Shown: positions 16,250-26,846 of the stretch, piece by piece
Layout of the letters: each line of letters starts with the position of its first letter
Numbering within the stretch: the stretch's first letter is position 1
NCBI GenBank assembly: GCA_018001015.1
Contig: JAGNIV010000001.1
Coordinates: forward strand, 62,001-126,000
Length of the DNA: 64,000 bases
Direction of reading: 5' to 3'
Origin: Phenylobacterium sp.
GTDB lineage: Bacteria > Pseudomonadota > Alphaproteobacteria > Caulobacterales > Caulobacteraceae
The notes under the pieces: generated by a model
What the model was told of the DNA's origin: nothing
Database searches by the model: none
The model's input: the letters and a program-made list of their open reading frames with translations, nothing else
Translations under genes and position numbers: made by a program

Positions 16250-18060
16250 GCGTCAGCCTCGACTGGCTCGGGCCCGCCGAAACGTTCCAGCCAGGCGGCG
16301 ACCTGGTCGTTCTCGATCTTCTTGAACAGCACCTCCGGCGCGGCCACCGGGCGGCCCACGGGCAGGATGTCGAGCACGGCCGCGCCATTGCCGGTCGGCC
16401 AGGCGCCGGGGAAGGCCTCCCCTACTCCGCCGGCGATCTTCTCGGCGGCGAAGGGGATGAAGGGCTCCGACACCTTGGCGAACAGGGCCACCAGGTTCAG
16501 GCCGGTGCGCACCGCCACCGCGGCACGGGCGGGATCGGTCTTGATCGCCGTCCAGGGGGCGGCCTCGGTCAGGTACTGGTTGCCAAGCACCCACAGCTGC
16601 CGCAGGGCTTGCGTCGCCTTGCGGAAGTCGATGGCCTCCATCTGCTCGTTCAGCTCGGCGAGTTTCGCGTCGATGTCGGCATAGAGCTTCTCCTCCAGGG
16701 GGCCGGGCGAGCCGCCCTCCGGAACCACGCCCTCGAAGCGGGTCTCGGTGAACTTCAGGATGCGGTTGACGAAGTTGCCCAGCACGTCGGCGAGGTCGGC
16801 GTTCACCTGGGCCTGGAACTGCTCCCAGGTGAACATGGCGTCGCTGCTCTCCGGCGCATTGGCCACGATCCACCAGCGCCAGTAGTCGGCCGGCAGGATC
16901 TCCAGGGCCGCGTCGATGAACACCCCACGCTGGTGCGTGGTGGAGAACCGGCCGCCGTAATAGTTCAGCCAGTTGAAGCCCTTCAGCGTATCCACCAGCT
17001 TCCAGGGCGCATTGGACGAGGGCCGCCAGGAACCGTCGGCGCCCCGCGTCTCGTTGGAGCCGAACAGGGTGCAGGGGAAGCCCACGGTGTGGAAGGGCAC
17101 GTTGTCCTTGCCCATGAACTCCACATAGGTGACGTCATCGGCCGCCGGGCCGCGCCACCAGCTCTCGTACTCGGTTTCGCTGGCCGGATCGGCGCCGGGC
17201 TTGGCCGCCGACCATTCCCAGGTCGCGCCGATGTATTCGATGGGCGCGTCGAACCAGACATAGAAGACCTTGCCCGCCAGGCCTGCCACATCGGGGCGCT
17301 CCCCGGCCGGGTTGGGGCCCCAGTCGGCGGCGTTGACCGGCACGCCCCATTCCAGATCCCGGGTGATGCCGCGATCCTGCAGGCCCTCGTCGAGCCACTT
17401 CAGCGCGGTGGAGGTGACCAGGACCGGCCATTTGCCCTTCTTGTCGGTGATCCAGTCGCGCAGCTTGCCGTCGAAGGCGGTCTGCTTGAGGAACAGGTGC
17501 AGGCTGTCGCGGATCTCGATGTCTTCCGAGCCCGACACCGAGGAGCGCGGGTGGATCAGGTCAACGGGGTCCAGTTGGCGGGTGCAGTTGTCGCACTGGT
17601 CGCCGCGGGCGGCGTTGTAGCCACAGTGAGGGCAGGTGCCGACGACGTAGCGGTCGGGCAGGAAGCGCTTGTCGGCGTTGGAATAGACCTGCTTGGTCAC
17701 CCGCCCCTCGATGAAGCCGGCTTCCCACAGCCCCTGGGCGAAGCGCTGGGTCAGGGTGCGGTTCTGGAGCGAGGACGAGCGGCCGAAATGGTCGAAGCTG
17801 ATGCCGAAGCCGGCATAGAGGTCGCGCTGAATCTGATGCTGGTCGTCGCAATAGGACCGCACATCCTGGCCCAGGACAGCCGCGCCCAGCTCGGCCGGCG
17901 TGCCATGCTCGTCGGTGGCGCAGATGTAGAGCGTCTCGCGCCCCCTTGCCCGCTGGAACCGCGCATAGACGTCGGCCGGCAGCATGGAGCCCGCCAGGTT
18001 CCCCAGGTGCTTGATCCCGTTGATGTAGGGCAAGGCCGAGGTGATGAGGATGCGGGTCAT
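16246..18060 (-). CDS. metG: methionyl-tRNA synthetase
   Basis: Charges tRNA-Met. The product has 604 residues. The HIGH-type motif is KHLGN near residue 17. The zinc-knuckle insertion has two CxxC pairs (TCPHCGYN and DQCDNC). A Trp/Tyr-rich active site and a helical anticodon-binding C-terminus follow. The KMSKS loop reads GRFSTTHQRGVFI near residue 370, lacking the usual lysine; I recall similar variants in other alphaproteobacterial MetG proteins. Start at ATG 18060 (MTRILITSALPYING). It is convergent with the EcsC gene. Confidence 0.96.
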   Translation of the reverse strand: MTRILITSALPYINGIKHLGNLAGSMLPADVYARFQRARGRETLYICATDEHGTPAELGAAVLGQDVRSYCDDQHQIQRDLYAGFGISFDHFGRSSSLQNRTLTQRFAQGLWEAGFIEGRVTKQVYSNADKRFLPDRYVVGTCPHCGYNAARGDQCDNCTRQLDPVDLIHPRSSVSGSEDIEIRDSLHLFLKQTAFDGKLRDWITDKKGKWPVLVTSTALKWLDEGLQDRGITRDLEWGVPVNAADWGPNPAGERPDVAGLAGKVFYVWFDAPIEYIGATWEWSAAKPGADPASETEYESWWRGPAADDVTYVEFMGKDNVPFHTVGFPCTLFGSNETRGADGSWRPSSNAPWKLVDTLKGFNWLNYYGGRFSTTHQRGVFIDAALEILPADYWRWWIVANAPESSDAMFTWEQFQAQVNADLADVLGNFVNRILKFTETRFEGVVPEGGSPGPLEEKLYADIDAKLAELNEQMEAIDFRKATQALRQLWVLGNQYLTEAAPWTAIKTDPARAAVAVRTGLNLVALFAKVSEPFIPFAAEKIAGGVGEAFPGAWPTGNGAAVLDILPVGRPVAAPEVLFKKIENDQVAAWLERFGGPEPVEADA

Positions 18061-18229
18061 GGCGGAACTCGAAATGAGGAGCGTCGGGAAGCGCGGCTTA
18101 TAGGGCGCCCCACCTGGTTTTCCCAAGCCGTCCGCGCAAGAGCCTCTGCCCTTTCCCAACGGAAAGCTTCAGCATAACGTCGGTATGGGAGACGGCCGTC
18201 AGAGCCGCGCCGGCTGAAGGGAAGAGACA

Positions 18230-18652
18230 ATGTTCAAGAACATCAATTGGATCGCCGTGATCATCGCCGTCGTGCTGTTGGAAGTGCTGGGCTTCCTCTG
18301 GTATGGGCCGGTGCTCGGTGAGGCCTGGAGCGTCGCCTACCGCGACTCCATCGGCCGCGACCCCGACATGTCCAACTTGGTCGTGACGCAGAGCCTGGGG
18401 GTGGTGAACACCCTGATCCTGGTGTTCGGCCTGGCCTGGGTCTTCGCCCGCTTGGGGGTGAACTCCCTGGCCGGGATCGGGACTGCGGTGGCGGCTTGGT
18501 TCTTCTTCAACTTCACCACCATGGCCATCGAGTACATCTATATGGGCCTGGCGCCGAACCTGGTGATCATCAACATGGGCTACCAGCTCCTGGCCTATCT
18601 GGTGGCGGGCGCGGTCCTCGGCCTGATGCCCGGGAGCGCCCGCGACAGCTAG
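18230..18652 (+). CDS. DUF1761 family membrane protein
   Basis: A 140-residue integral membrane protein with four hydrophobic helices: INWIAVIIAVVLLEVLGFLWY, a helix after NLVVTQSLGVVN, a third near AGIGTAVAAWFFFNF, and a C-terminal one ending VAGAVLGLM. The N-terminal helix with FLWYGP is the DUF1761 hallmark. Function unknown. GGGAAGAG precedes the ATG. The last four bases overlap the convergent FkbM gene. Confidence 0.82.
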   Translation: MFKNINWIAVIIAVVLLEVLGFLWYGPVLGEAWSVAYRDSIGRDPDMSNLVVTQSLGVVNTLILVFGLAWVFARLGVNSLAGIGTAVAAWFFFNFTTMAIEYIYMGLAPNLVIINMGYQLLAYLVAGAVLGLMPGSARDS

Positions 18653-19503
18653 GCTCCCGCGTTGACCAGGGCGAGGTAGCGCTCGAAGGCGTCGGTCGGC
18701 AGCACGCCGCGCGCCGCCAACAGGGCGATCATCCGGCCGGCCAGATCGATGCTGTAGAAGCCATGATGGGCGAGCAGGGCCACAGCCTTCATCAGGTCGG
18801 GATCCAGGCCGCCCGGCCGCACGGGGTCGCGGACATAGACGATGTCGGCCTCAAGCAGCTGATTGAAGGGGCTTCGGAAGTCGCCGTCGCGCAGCACTGG
18901 AGCGATCGACCACTTCTTCAGGCCGGTGAAGCAGTGCGGGATAAAGCCCTGCCCGCGCATCCAGACATCGACCTCTCCGAAGCACGGCTGGCCCTCGTAG
19001 AGCGGAACGAAGGAGACCTCGAGCTGGACCATGGCGCACCGCGCCAGCTTGGCGGTTCCGTGGCGCAAGGCGGCCAGTTCGCCGCCCTGGATATCCATCT
19101 TCACGAAGTCGAGGTTCGGCAGGCCTTCGATGTCGTCGAGCCGCGTGGTGTTGACGGCCTGTTCACGCTCGACCTGTCCCAGCCGCTCGAAGCCGTTGAA
19201 GAAGGCAAGGTGATCGGCCGACGGCCGGAAGAGCGAGGTCATGCCCGACTGCGGGGCCGCCAGATAGAGCGTCGCCGGACCTCCGTCGCCCACCACCTGG
19301 GGAAATATTCTGACGCGCTCGCCGTAGAGCTGGCGAAGCGCGGCGTGCTGGCGCGGATCGGCGTCGAAGGCGTTCAGCTCGGCCAAGCCTGAATCGACCA
19401 TGTCTTTGTAGATGGGCGCCTCACCGATGTCGGCGGCGCCGATATCGGCCACCTGTAGCGGCCGATCGAGAGACAGCAGATCAAAGAGATCGCGCGAAGC
19501 CAT
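18649..19503 (-). CDS. FkbM family methyltransferase, second copy type
   Basis: A 284-residue protein with the FkbM fold but quite different from the one at 11667. The SAM motif is VADIGAADIGEAPIYKDM near residue 18, with an acidic motif ELNAFDADPRQ near residue 42. NLDFVKMDIQGGELAALRHG near residue 129 is the conserved family segment. A C-terminal extension of about 60 residues follows the methyltransferase domain. Substrate unknown. It lies 65 bp from the aminotransferase gene on the same strand and may be co-transcribed with it. Confidence 0.8.
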   Translation of the reverse strand: MASRDLFDLLSLDRPLQVADIGAADIGEAPIYKDMVDSGLAELNAFDADPRQHAALRQLYGERVRIFPQVVGDGGPATLYLAAPQSGMTSLFRPSADHLAFFNGFERLGQVEREQAVNTTRLDDIEGLPNLDFVKMDIQGGELAALRHGTAKLARCAMVQLEVSFVPLYEGQPCFGEVDVWMRGQGFIPHCFTGLKKWSIAPVLRDGDFRSPFNQLLEADIVYVRDPVRPGGLDPDLMKAVALLAHHGFYSIDLAGRMIALLAARGVLPTDAFERYLALVNAGA

Positions 19504-19567
19504 CCCTCAGGTTGAAACTGATTCTCGCCGCTTGGGGGCGTCCCGGCTGCGGCGCATGGCGCTCGTT

Positions 19568-20713
19568 CTAGGCGCTGGCGGTCCGCGCCGCGAACCACGG
19601 GATTAGCCGGCCGATGGCCTCCTCAATCTGCGGCGTGGAGACCGCGAAGCTCAGGCGGATGAAGTGGCCGCCCTCGACGGGATCGAAGTCGAGCCCCGGC
19701 GCGGTGGCGACACCGGTGTCGCGCAGCAAGTCCTTGCAGAAGGCCAGGCTGTCGCGGGTCAGGTGGCCGATATCGGCGTAGATGTAGAAGGCGCCGTCCG
19801 GCGGCGCGATCTGGGTCAGGCCGAGCTTCGGCAGGGCCGCCAGCAGCAGGTCGCGATTGGCGCGGTAGACCTCGACATTGGCGTCCAGTTCCGCGCGCTC
19901 GTCCATGGCCGCAAGGCCGACGTGCTGGCTGAGCGACGGGGCGGTGAGGAACAGGTTGCCGACATAGGCCCGCGCCCGCGACAGGTCGCGCTCGGGCGCC
20001 AGAAGCCAGCCAAGACGCCACCCCACCATGCTGAAATATTTGGAGAAGCTGTTCACCACCAGGGTGTCGGGCTCGAACTCCAGCATCGACCGCGCCGGGC
20101 CGACATAGCTGAGCCCATGATAGATTTCGTCGGAGACGATGCGGATGCCGCGTTCCCGGCAGACCTTAGCGATGGCCTCCAATTCGGCAGGCTCAATGAT
20201 GGTGCCGGTGGGATTGGCCGGGCTGGCGACGATCACCCCGGCCGGCGCCGGATCGAGGGCCGCCAGGTGCGCGGCGGTTAGCTGGAACCGGCTTTCAGCG
20301 CCGCAGGCGATCTCCACCGGCTCCATGTGCAGGGCCTTCAGCGTATTGCGGTAGGCGACGTAGCCGGGGCGCGCCAGGGCGATGCGGTCTCCCGGGTTGA
20401 ACACCGAGGCCAGAGCCAGGACCAGGGCCGGCGAGGCGCCGCAGGTCAAAATGATCCGCTCCGGCGCGACGGTGACGCCGTAGGTCTCCAGATAGTGCCG
20501 GGCGATCCGGGCGCGCAGCGGCGCGCTTTCCCAGTATCCGCCGCGATCGGCGTCCAACATCTCATGAGCCACGGCGATGGCCGCCTGAGGCGCGCCGGTC
20601 GAGGGCTGGCCGAACTCCATGTGGATGATCGAAGCGCCCTCGGCCTTCAGCTTGTGCGCAAGCGTGCTGATGCCGATGGCGTGGAAGGGGTCAATCTGCG
20701 CGAGCTGGCTCAT
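19568..20713 (-). CDS. class I/II PLP-dependent aminotransferase
   Basis: A 381-residue fold-type I aminotransferase. Visible landmarks are TCGASPALVLALASVF (cofactor phosphate region), the substrate-loop SPANPTGT, the PLP-binding Asp/Tyr segment RIVSDEIYHGLSY, and the Schiff-base lysine in NSFSKYFSMVGWRLGW (about residue 225). Substrate cannot be read from the sequence; it resembles the aspartate/alanine-type group. Its ATG overlaps the stop of the upstream DUF486 gene by four bases. Confidence 0.9.
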   Translation of the reverse strand: MSQLAQIDPFHAIGISTLAHKLKAEGASIIHMEFGQPSTGAPQAAIAVAHEMLDADRGGYWESAPLRARIARHYLETYGVTVAPERIILTCGASPALVLALASVFNPGDRIALARPGYVAYRNTLKALHMEPVEIACGAESRFQLTAAHLAALDPAPAGVIVASPANPTGTIIEPAELEAIAKVCRERGIRIVSDEIYHGLSYVGPARSMLEFEPDTLVVNSFSKYFSMVGWRLGWLLAPERDLSRARAYVGNLFLTAPSLSQHVGLAAMDERAELDANVEVYRANRDLLLAALPKLGLTQIAPPDGAFYIYADIGHLTRDSLAFCKDLLRDTGVATAPGLDFDPVEGGHFIRLSFAVSTPQIEEAIGRLIPWFAARTASA

Positions 20714-21063
20714 AGGGGCCCCTTGAACACGAAGAAGGCGCCGGTCGCGATCAAAAGGAAGCCGACGCCGTGGTTCAGGGTGAAGCGTTCGCCCAAATAG
20801 GTCACCGAGAAGATGGCGAAGATCACCAGGGTGATGACCTCCTGCATCGCCTTGAGCTCCATGGGATCATAGACGCCCCGGCCGATCCGGTTGGCCGGCA
20901 CCGCCAGGCAGTACTCGAAGAAGGCGATACCCCAGCTCACCAAGATCAGCAGCCAGATCGGCTTGTGCTCCACCTTCAGGTGCCCGTACCAGGCGAAGGT
21001 CATAAAGACGTTGGAGGCGATCAGCAGCAGGATCGGGGCGATGGCCGCCGTGGTCAGGGGCAT
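20710..21063 (-). CDS. DUF486 / DMT family membrane protein
   Basis: A 117-residue protein with four hydrophobic helices, of the DUF486 group within the drug/metabolite transporter superfamily. The conserved parts are FAWYGHLK near residue 20, WGIAFFEYCLAVPANRIG near residue 43 and LKAMQEVITLVIFAIFSV near residue 68. The start at ATG 21063 (MPLTTAAIAP) gives the normal family length. Function is not established. The stop overlaps the aminotransferase ATG, so the two are translationally coupled. Confidence 0.85.
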   Translation of the reverse strand: MPLTTAAIAPILLLIASNVFMTFAWYGHLKVEHKPIWLLILVSWGIAFFEYCLAVPANRIGRGVYDPMELKAMQEVITLVIFAIFSVTYLGERFTLNHGVGFLLIATGAFFVFKGPL

Positions 21064-21104
21064 GCGGGGGCTCCGGCTTGGACAGGCATCGATTTCGCAC
21101 TTAA

Positions 21105-22252
<1,148 letters not shown>

Positions 22253-22256
<4 letters not shown>

Positions 22257-23416
22257 CCACGACGCGGCGGCCGCGCCTCAACATCGGCGCGGTTCGCTCC
22301 AGCTTCGCGCCCTGGGCCGACCCGACCCTGCAGCCGCTGGTCAGGTTCGATGGCGTGTCTAAGCGGTTCGGCGCCGAGACGGCGGTCAATAACGTCTCGC
22401 TCTCGATCTACGAGAGCGAGTTCTTCGCGCTGCTCGGCCCGTCGGGCTGCGGCAAGACCACCCTGATGCGGTTGCTCGCGGGATTCGAGACCCCGGACGC
22501 CGGACGCATCACACTGGCCGGTCAGGACCTTGCCGGCATGCCGCCCCACCGGCGGCCGGTGAACATGATGTTCCAGTCCTACGCCCTGTTCCCCCACCTT
22601 TCGGTGGAACAGAACATTGGGTTCGGGCTCAAGCAGCAGGGCATGCCCAAGGGGCAGATCGCCGACCGTGTGGTGGAGATGCTGGCGCTCGTGCGCCTGC
22701 AGGGCCTGGCCCGGCGCAAGCCGCACCAGCTTTCCGGCGGGCAGCGGCAGCGGGTGGCGCTGGCCCGCGCCATCGCCCCCAATCCGAAGATGCTGCTGCT
22801 GGACGAACCCCTGGCGGCCCTCGACAAGAAGCTGCGCGAGGAAACCCAGTTCGAACTGATCGCCCTGCAGCAGCGCCTGGGCATGACCTTCCTGATCGTC
22901 ACCCACGACCAGGAGGAGGCCATGGTCACCGCCGATCGCATCGCGGTGATGCGCGAGGGCCAGATCGTGCAGATCGGCCGGCCGGCCGAGGTCTATGAGA
23001 CCCCGAACTCCCGCTACGTGGCCGACTTCATCGGCGACGTGAACCTGTTCGAGGGCGCGGTGACCGCCGCCGACGGCAAGGTGGTGAAGATGGCCACCGC
23101 CGACTGTCCGGCGGGGTTCGAGGCCCTCGAGGACGACGCCGTGTCAGTGGGCTCAACCGCCTGGCTGGGCGTACGCCCCGAGAAAATAGAGCTCCACCTC
23201 GACCCGCCCAAGGACGGGCCCAACCGGCTGGCCGGAAAGGTGGCCGACTACGGCTATCTCGGGGACTGGACCACCTATGTGGTGGAACTGGAGAGCGGAA
23301 GGACGGTCCGCGCCGCGCGGGCCAACGCTTCGCGACTGGTGGCCCGGCCCATCGCCTGTGACGACGCCGTCTGGCTGACCTTCGCGCCCGACGCCGCCGT
23401 GGTGCTCACCCGGTGA
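22253..23416 (+). CDS. potG: polyamine ABC transporter ATP-binding protein
   Basis: The ATPase of the putrescine/spermidine importer. The 387-residue product has Walker A (GPSGCGKTT), Q-loop ([12 protein letters not shown]), the signature [15 protein letters not shown], Walker B ([11 protein letters not shown]) and the switch His (VTHDQEEAM). A C-terminal TOBE domain follows ([10 protein letters not shown] and onward). The start ATG overlaps the potF stop as ATGA. Operon order and length match PotG. Confidence 0.93.
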
Positions 23417-24309
23417 GCGCCAAGCCCCGCGGCGGTCTGGCGGCGTTGGCCCCCTTCCTGTGGCTGGGGGTATTCTTCCTGTTTCCGTTCTTCCTGGTGG
23501 CGAAGTTGTCGCTGTCGGACACCGCCCTGGCCATGCCGCCCTACGCGCCGCGGGTCGACTGGAGCGCCGGGAGCGAGGGGGTGCGGGCGTTTTTCGCGGC
23601 GCTGGACTTCGAGACCTATGCCCGGCTGACCAGCGACAGCCTCTATATCGCCTCCTACCTGTCGAGCCTGAGATTCGCCGCGGTGGCCACCGGCATGCTC
23701 CTGATCATCGGCTATCCTATCGCCTACGGCATGTCGCGGTTCCCGCCCGCCCAGCGCCAGGCCCTGCTGATGGCGGTGATCCTGCCGTTCTGGACTAGCT
23801 TCCTCATCCGGGTCTATGCCTGGATCGCGGTGCTGAAGCCGCAGGGCCTGCTGAACGCCGCCCTGGCCCAGATTGGCCTGGGCCCGCTGAACCTCCTCAA
23901 CACCGATACGGCGGTCTATATCGGCCTGGTCTACGCCTACCTGCCCTTCATGGTGCTGCCGCTCTATGCGGTGCTGGAGAAGCAGGACCAGAGCCAGCTG
24001 GAGGCCGCCGCCGATCTCGGCTGCACGCCGAGCCAGGCTTTCTGGCGGGTGACCTTTCCCCTGTCCCTGCCCGGCGTGGCGGCAGGCGCCCTCCTCTGCT
24101 TCATCCCCATGGTCGGCGAGTTCGTGATCCCCGACCTGTTGGGGGGCTCGGGCACCCTGATGCTGGGCAAGACCATCTGGGCCGAGTTCTTCGCCAACCG
24201 TGACTGGCCGGCGGCCTCGGCCGTGGCCATTGTGCTGCTGGCGACCCTTGTCATCCCGATCCTGCTCTATCAGCGCCAGCAGCAGAAGATGATCGAGGCC
24301 GCGCAGTGA
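23413..24309 (+). CDS. potH: polyamine ABC transporter permease PotH
   Basis: A 298-residue inner-membrane permease with six predicted helices. The cytoplasmic EAA loop reads EAAADLGCTPSQAFWRVTFPL, the coupling site for the ATPase, near residue 197. GTG start overlapping the potG stop. The periplasmic loop after helix 1 is long, as in PotH/PotB. Its partner permease follows. Confidence 0.92.
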   Translation: MSAKPRGGLAALAPFLWLGVFFLFPFFLVAKLSLSDTALAMPPYAPRVDWSAGSEGVRAFFAALDFETYARLTSDSLYIASYLSSLRFAAVATGMLLIIGYPIAYGMSRFPPAQRQALLMAVILPFWTSFLIRVYAWIAVLKPQGLLNAALAQIGLGPLNLLNTDTAVYIGLVYAYLPFMVLPLYAVLEKQDQSQLEAAADLGCTPSQAFWRVTFPLSLPGVAAGALLCFIPMVGEFVIPDLLGGSGTLMLGKTIWAEFFANRDWPAASAVAIVLLATLVIPILLYQRQQQKMIEAAQ

Positions 24310-25106
24310 AGGCTCCCTCGGCCTTCAACCGGGTCTCAGTGGCGGCGGGCCTGGCCTTCCTCTACCTGCCCATCATCCTGCTGGTGATCTACTCCTTCAA
24401 CGCCAGTCGGCTGGTGACGGTGTGGGGCGGGTTCTCGACCAAGTGGTACGGCGCCCTGCTGCAGGACGACCAGTTGCTGGACGCCATCGGGGTGACGCTG
24501 CGGGTCGGCCTGATCTCGGCGACCCTGGCCACGGTCCTCGGCGTGCTGGCGGCGGTGGCCCTGGTGCGGTCGGGGCGGTTCAAGGGGCGGCTATTGTTCT
24601 CGGGCATGGTCTTCGCGCCGCTGGTGATGCCGGAGGTGGTGCTGGGGCTGTCCCTGCTGCTGCTGTTCGTGGCCGTTGGCCTGCCGCGCGGGTTCTGGAC
24701 GGTGACGGTCAGCCACGCCACCGTCACCCTCTGCTACGCCACGGTGGTGATCCAGGCCCGCCTGGTGAGCTTCGACAAGGCGCTGGAGGAGGCCGCCCGC
24801 GACCTGGGCTGCACGCCGGTCCAGGCCTTCTTCGCCGTCACCCTGCCCAATATCGCCCCGGCCGTGGCGGCGGCCTGGATGCTGGCCTTCACCCTGTCCC
24901 TGGACGACCTGGTGATCGCCAGCTTCACCTCCGGCCCCGGCGCCACCACCCTGCCGATGCGGATCTACAGCCAGGTGCGGCTGGGGGTCAGCCCGGAGAT
25001 CAACGCCGTCTCGACCCTGCTGATCGGCCTGGTGGCCACCGGGGTGATCGGGGTCTACCTGGTTCAGCAGCGGCGGGCGCGTGTCGCAGATTTGGGCGCC
25101 GGGTGA
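24306..25106 (+). CDS. potI: polyamine ABC transporter permease PotI
   Basis: The second permease, 266 residues with six helices. The EAA loop is EEAARDLGCTPVQAFFAVTLP near residue 160. The conserved PotI/PotC piece LDDLVIASFTSGPGATTLPMRIYSQVR follows near residue 199. GTG start overlapping the potH stop. Last gene of the operon, followed by a terminator. Confidence 0.92.
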   Translation: MKAPSAFNRVSVAAGLAFLYLPIILLVIYSFNASRLVTVWGGFSTKWYGALLQDDQLLDAIGVTLRVGLISATLATVLGVLAAVALVRSGRFKGRLLFSGMVFAPLVMPEVVLGLSLLLLFVAVGLPRGFWTVTVSHATVTLCYATVVIQARLVSFDKALEEAARDLGCTPVQAFFAVTLPNIAPAVAAAWMLAFTLSLDDLVIASFTSGPGATTLPMRIYSQVRLGVSPEINAVSTLLIGLVATGVIGVYLVQQRRARVADLGAG

Positions 25107-25129
25107 AGTTGTTCTCCCCGCCTCCCATC

Positions 25130-25156
25130 GCTCATAAAAAACATGAGCTTTATTCT
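25130..25156 (+). terminator. terminator after the pot operon
   Basis: GCTCAT (25130-25135) pairs with ATGAGC (25143-25148) around an A-rich loop, followed by TTTATTCT. It lies 24 bp past potI. The stem is short, but position and T-run fit. Confidence 0.6.
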
Positions 25157-25175
25157 ATAAGATATTGATCTTGCT

Positions 25176-26585
25176 TTAGATCGGCGCGACACGATCAAAC
25201 CAGGGTTTGGCCACCTCAAGCTGGGCCGCCAGGCGGAACAGAGTCGCCTCGTCCCCCATGCGGCCGACGAACTGCAGGCCGATGGGCAGGTTGGTCTTGG
25301 ACCAGGCGAGCGGCACGGTCATGGCCGGCTGGCCGGTGTTGTTGAAGGCCTGGGTGTTGGGCATGAAGGCGAACAGCCGCTCGCTGAACCGGCGCAGGTC
25401 CTCGGTGAGATGGCCGATGGGGATGGCCGGGCTGCCCAGGGTGGAGAGCAGCACGACGTCATAGGTCTCGAACAGAGCGGCCACCGCGCGACCATAGGCG
25501 TGGATAGCGGCCAGACCCCGCACGTAGCTCGCACCGCTGACCCCGGCGCCCCGGCGGTACATGCCCCAGGTCAGCATCTCGACGTCGTCCTCGGTGACGG
25601 GGCGGCCGCGCCGCTCGGCCTCGGCGTCGATCGTGGCCGCGACGCTGGCGGCGATGACATCACCCGCCGCCTGCTGCATGGCGGCCAGGTTTCCCGGCAA
25701 GGTCACCTCCTCCACCGTGTGGCCCAGGCCGGCGCACAGCTTGGCGGCCTCCAGCACCGCGGCGGCACATTCGGGGTCCAGGGCGCCCGACGCCAGGGCC
25801 GCGGTGGTGAAGCCGATCCGCAGGCTGCCCGGCGCGCGGCCGACCTCCTGGGCATAGGGCCTGGGCGGAGCGGGCAGGAAGTAGGGATCGCCGACCTGGG
25901 GCTGACAGGCGATGTCCAGCAGCACGGCGGAGTCGCGCACCGACCGGGTCACCGCATGCTGGATCGAGGCGCCGCCCCACCCCTCCCCCAGGGGCGCAAA
26001 GGAGACCCGGCCGCGGGAAGGCTTCATGCCGAACAGTCCGCAGGCCGAGGCCGGCGTGCGGATCGAGCCGCCGCCGTCACTGGCGTGGGCGGCGGGCACG
26101 ATGCCGGCCGCCACCGCCGAGGCCGCCCCGCCCGAGGAGCCGCCCGGCGTGCGTGAGACGTCCCAGGGATTGCGGCAGGGGCCGAGGAAGCTGCTCTCGG
26201 TGATCGGCATCAGGCCGAACTCCGGCGTGTTGGTCTTGCCGAAGATCACCAGGCCCGCCTCGCGATAGGCCGTGGTGAGGGCGCTGTCGGCGGCCGCCAC
26301 ATTGTCCTTCAGCAGGGCCGAGCCCGAGGAGGTGACCGTGCCCTCCAGCAGGGCGCCCAGGTCCTTCAGCAGGAAGGGCACGCCGGCCAGCGGCCCGGAC
26401 GGCTTGGCCGCGGCCAGCTTGCGCCCGAAATCGGCCAGATCGAGGGTGACCGCGTTCAGGGCCGGATTGACCTGCGCCATGCGTTCCAGCGCGGTCTCCA
26501 GCAGCTCGCCAGCCGAGACCTCGCCCTTGGCCACCCGTCCGGCCAGGCCCACGGCGTCGTGCTGGCGATACTCGTCAAACTTCAT
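25176..26585 (-). CDS. amidase-signature family hydrolase
   Basis: A 469-residue amidase of the Ser-Ser-Lys type. The catalytic Lys sits in GVPFLLKDLG near residue 68. The Gly/Ser-rich signature GGSSGGAASAVAAG near residue 148 and DGGGSIRTPAS near residue 170 hold the two serines. The substrate is not evident. GGGAGAG upstream supports the ATG at 26585. It is convergent with the pot operon and has no operon partner. Confidence 0.9.
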   Translation of the reverse strand: MKFDEYRQHDAVGLAGRVAKGEVSAGELLETALERMAQVNPALNAVTLDLADFGRKLAAAKPSGPLAGVPFLLKDLGALLEGTVTSSGSALLKDNVAAADSALTTAYREAGLVIFGKTNTPEFGLMPITESSFLGPCRNPWDVSRTPGGSSGGAASAVAAGIVPAAHASDGGGSIRTPASACGLFGMKPSRGRVSFAPLGEGWGGASIQHAVTRSVRDSAVLLDIACQPQVGDPYFLPAPPRPYAQEVGRAPGSLRIGFTTAALASGALDPECAAAVLEAAKLCAGLGHTVEEVTLPGNLAAMQQAAGDVIAASVAATIDAEAERRGRPVTEDDVEMLTWGMYRRGAGVSGASYVRGLAAIHAYGRAVAALFETYDVVLLSTLGSPAIPIGHLTEDLRRFSERLFAFMPNTQAFNNTGQPAMTVPLAWSKTNLPIGLQFVGRMGDEATLFRLAAQLEVAKPWFDRVAPI

Positions 26586-26697
26586 GGCCGCTCTCCCTGT
26601 TTCCCTCAGAGGATCACAGGGCCGCCGGGGGACGCGATGAAGAAATTCACGCGGGCGGCGTTTTTCTTGGGAACACTCTTGGCGTCCGCGAATTGAT

Positions 26698-26724
26698 GGG
26701 GGGGCGACGGCAAATCGCCCCCCC
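26698..26724. other. perfect 10-bp inverted repeat
   Basis: GGGGGGGCGA (26698-26707) pairs with TCGCCCCCCC (26715-26724) around a seven-base loop, in the gap between the amidase and SRPBCC genes. No T-run follows on either strand. It lies just before the plus-strand terminator at 26744. Confidence 0.5.
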
Positions 26725-26743
26725 GACTTACGCCGTCGCCCTG

Positions 26744-26785
26744 GCCCCGGGCTCCCATCCAGGAGCGCCGGGGCTTTGTCTTTTT
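26744..26785 (+). terminator. plus-strand terminator with no upstream gene
   Basis: A 12-bp stem (GCCCCGG-GCTCC with GGAGC-G-CCGGGGC, one bulged G) is followed by TTTGTCTTTTT on the plus strand. The genes on both sides are on the minus strand, so it ends no known coding unit. Confidence 0.6.
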
Positions 26786-26846
26786 CCCCCCGCGGCGTCA
26801 GAGCGCGACGCTTCCGGCTCGGTCGGGAGCGCCTTGTCCCTGGCCC

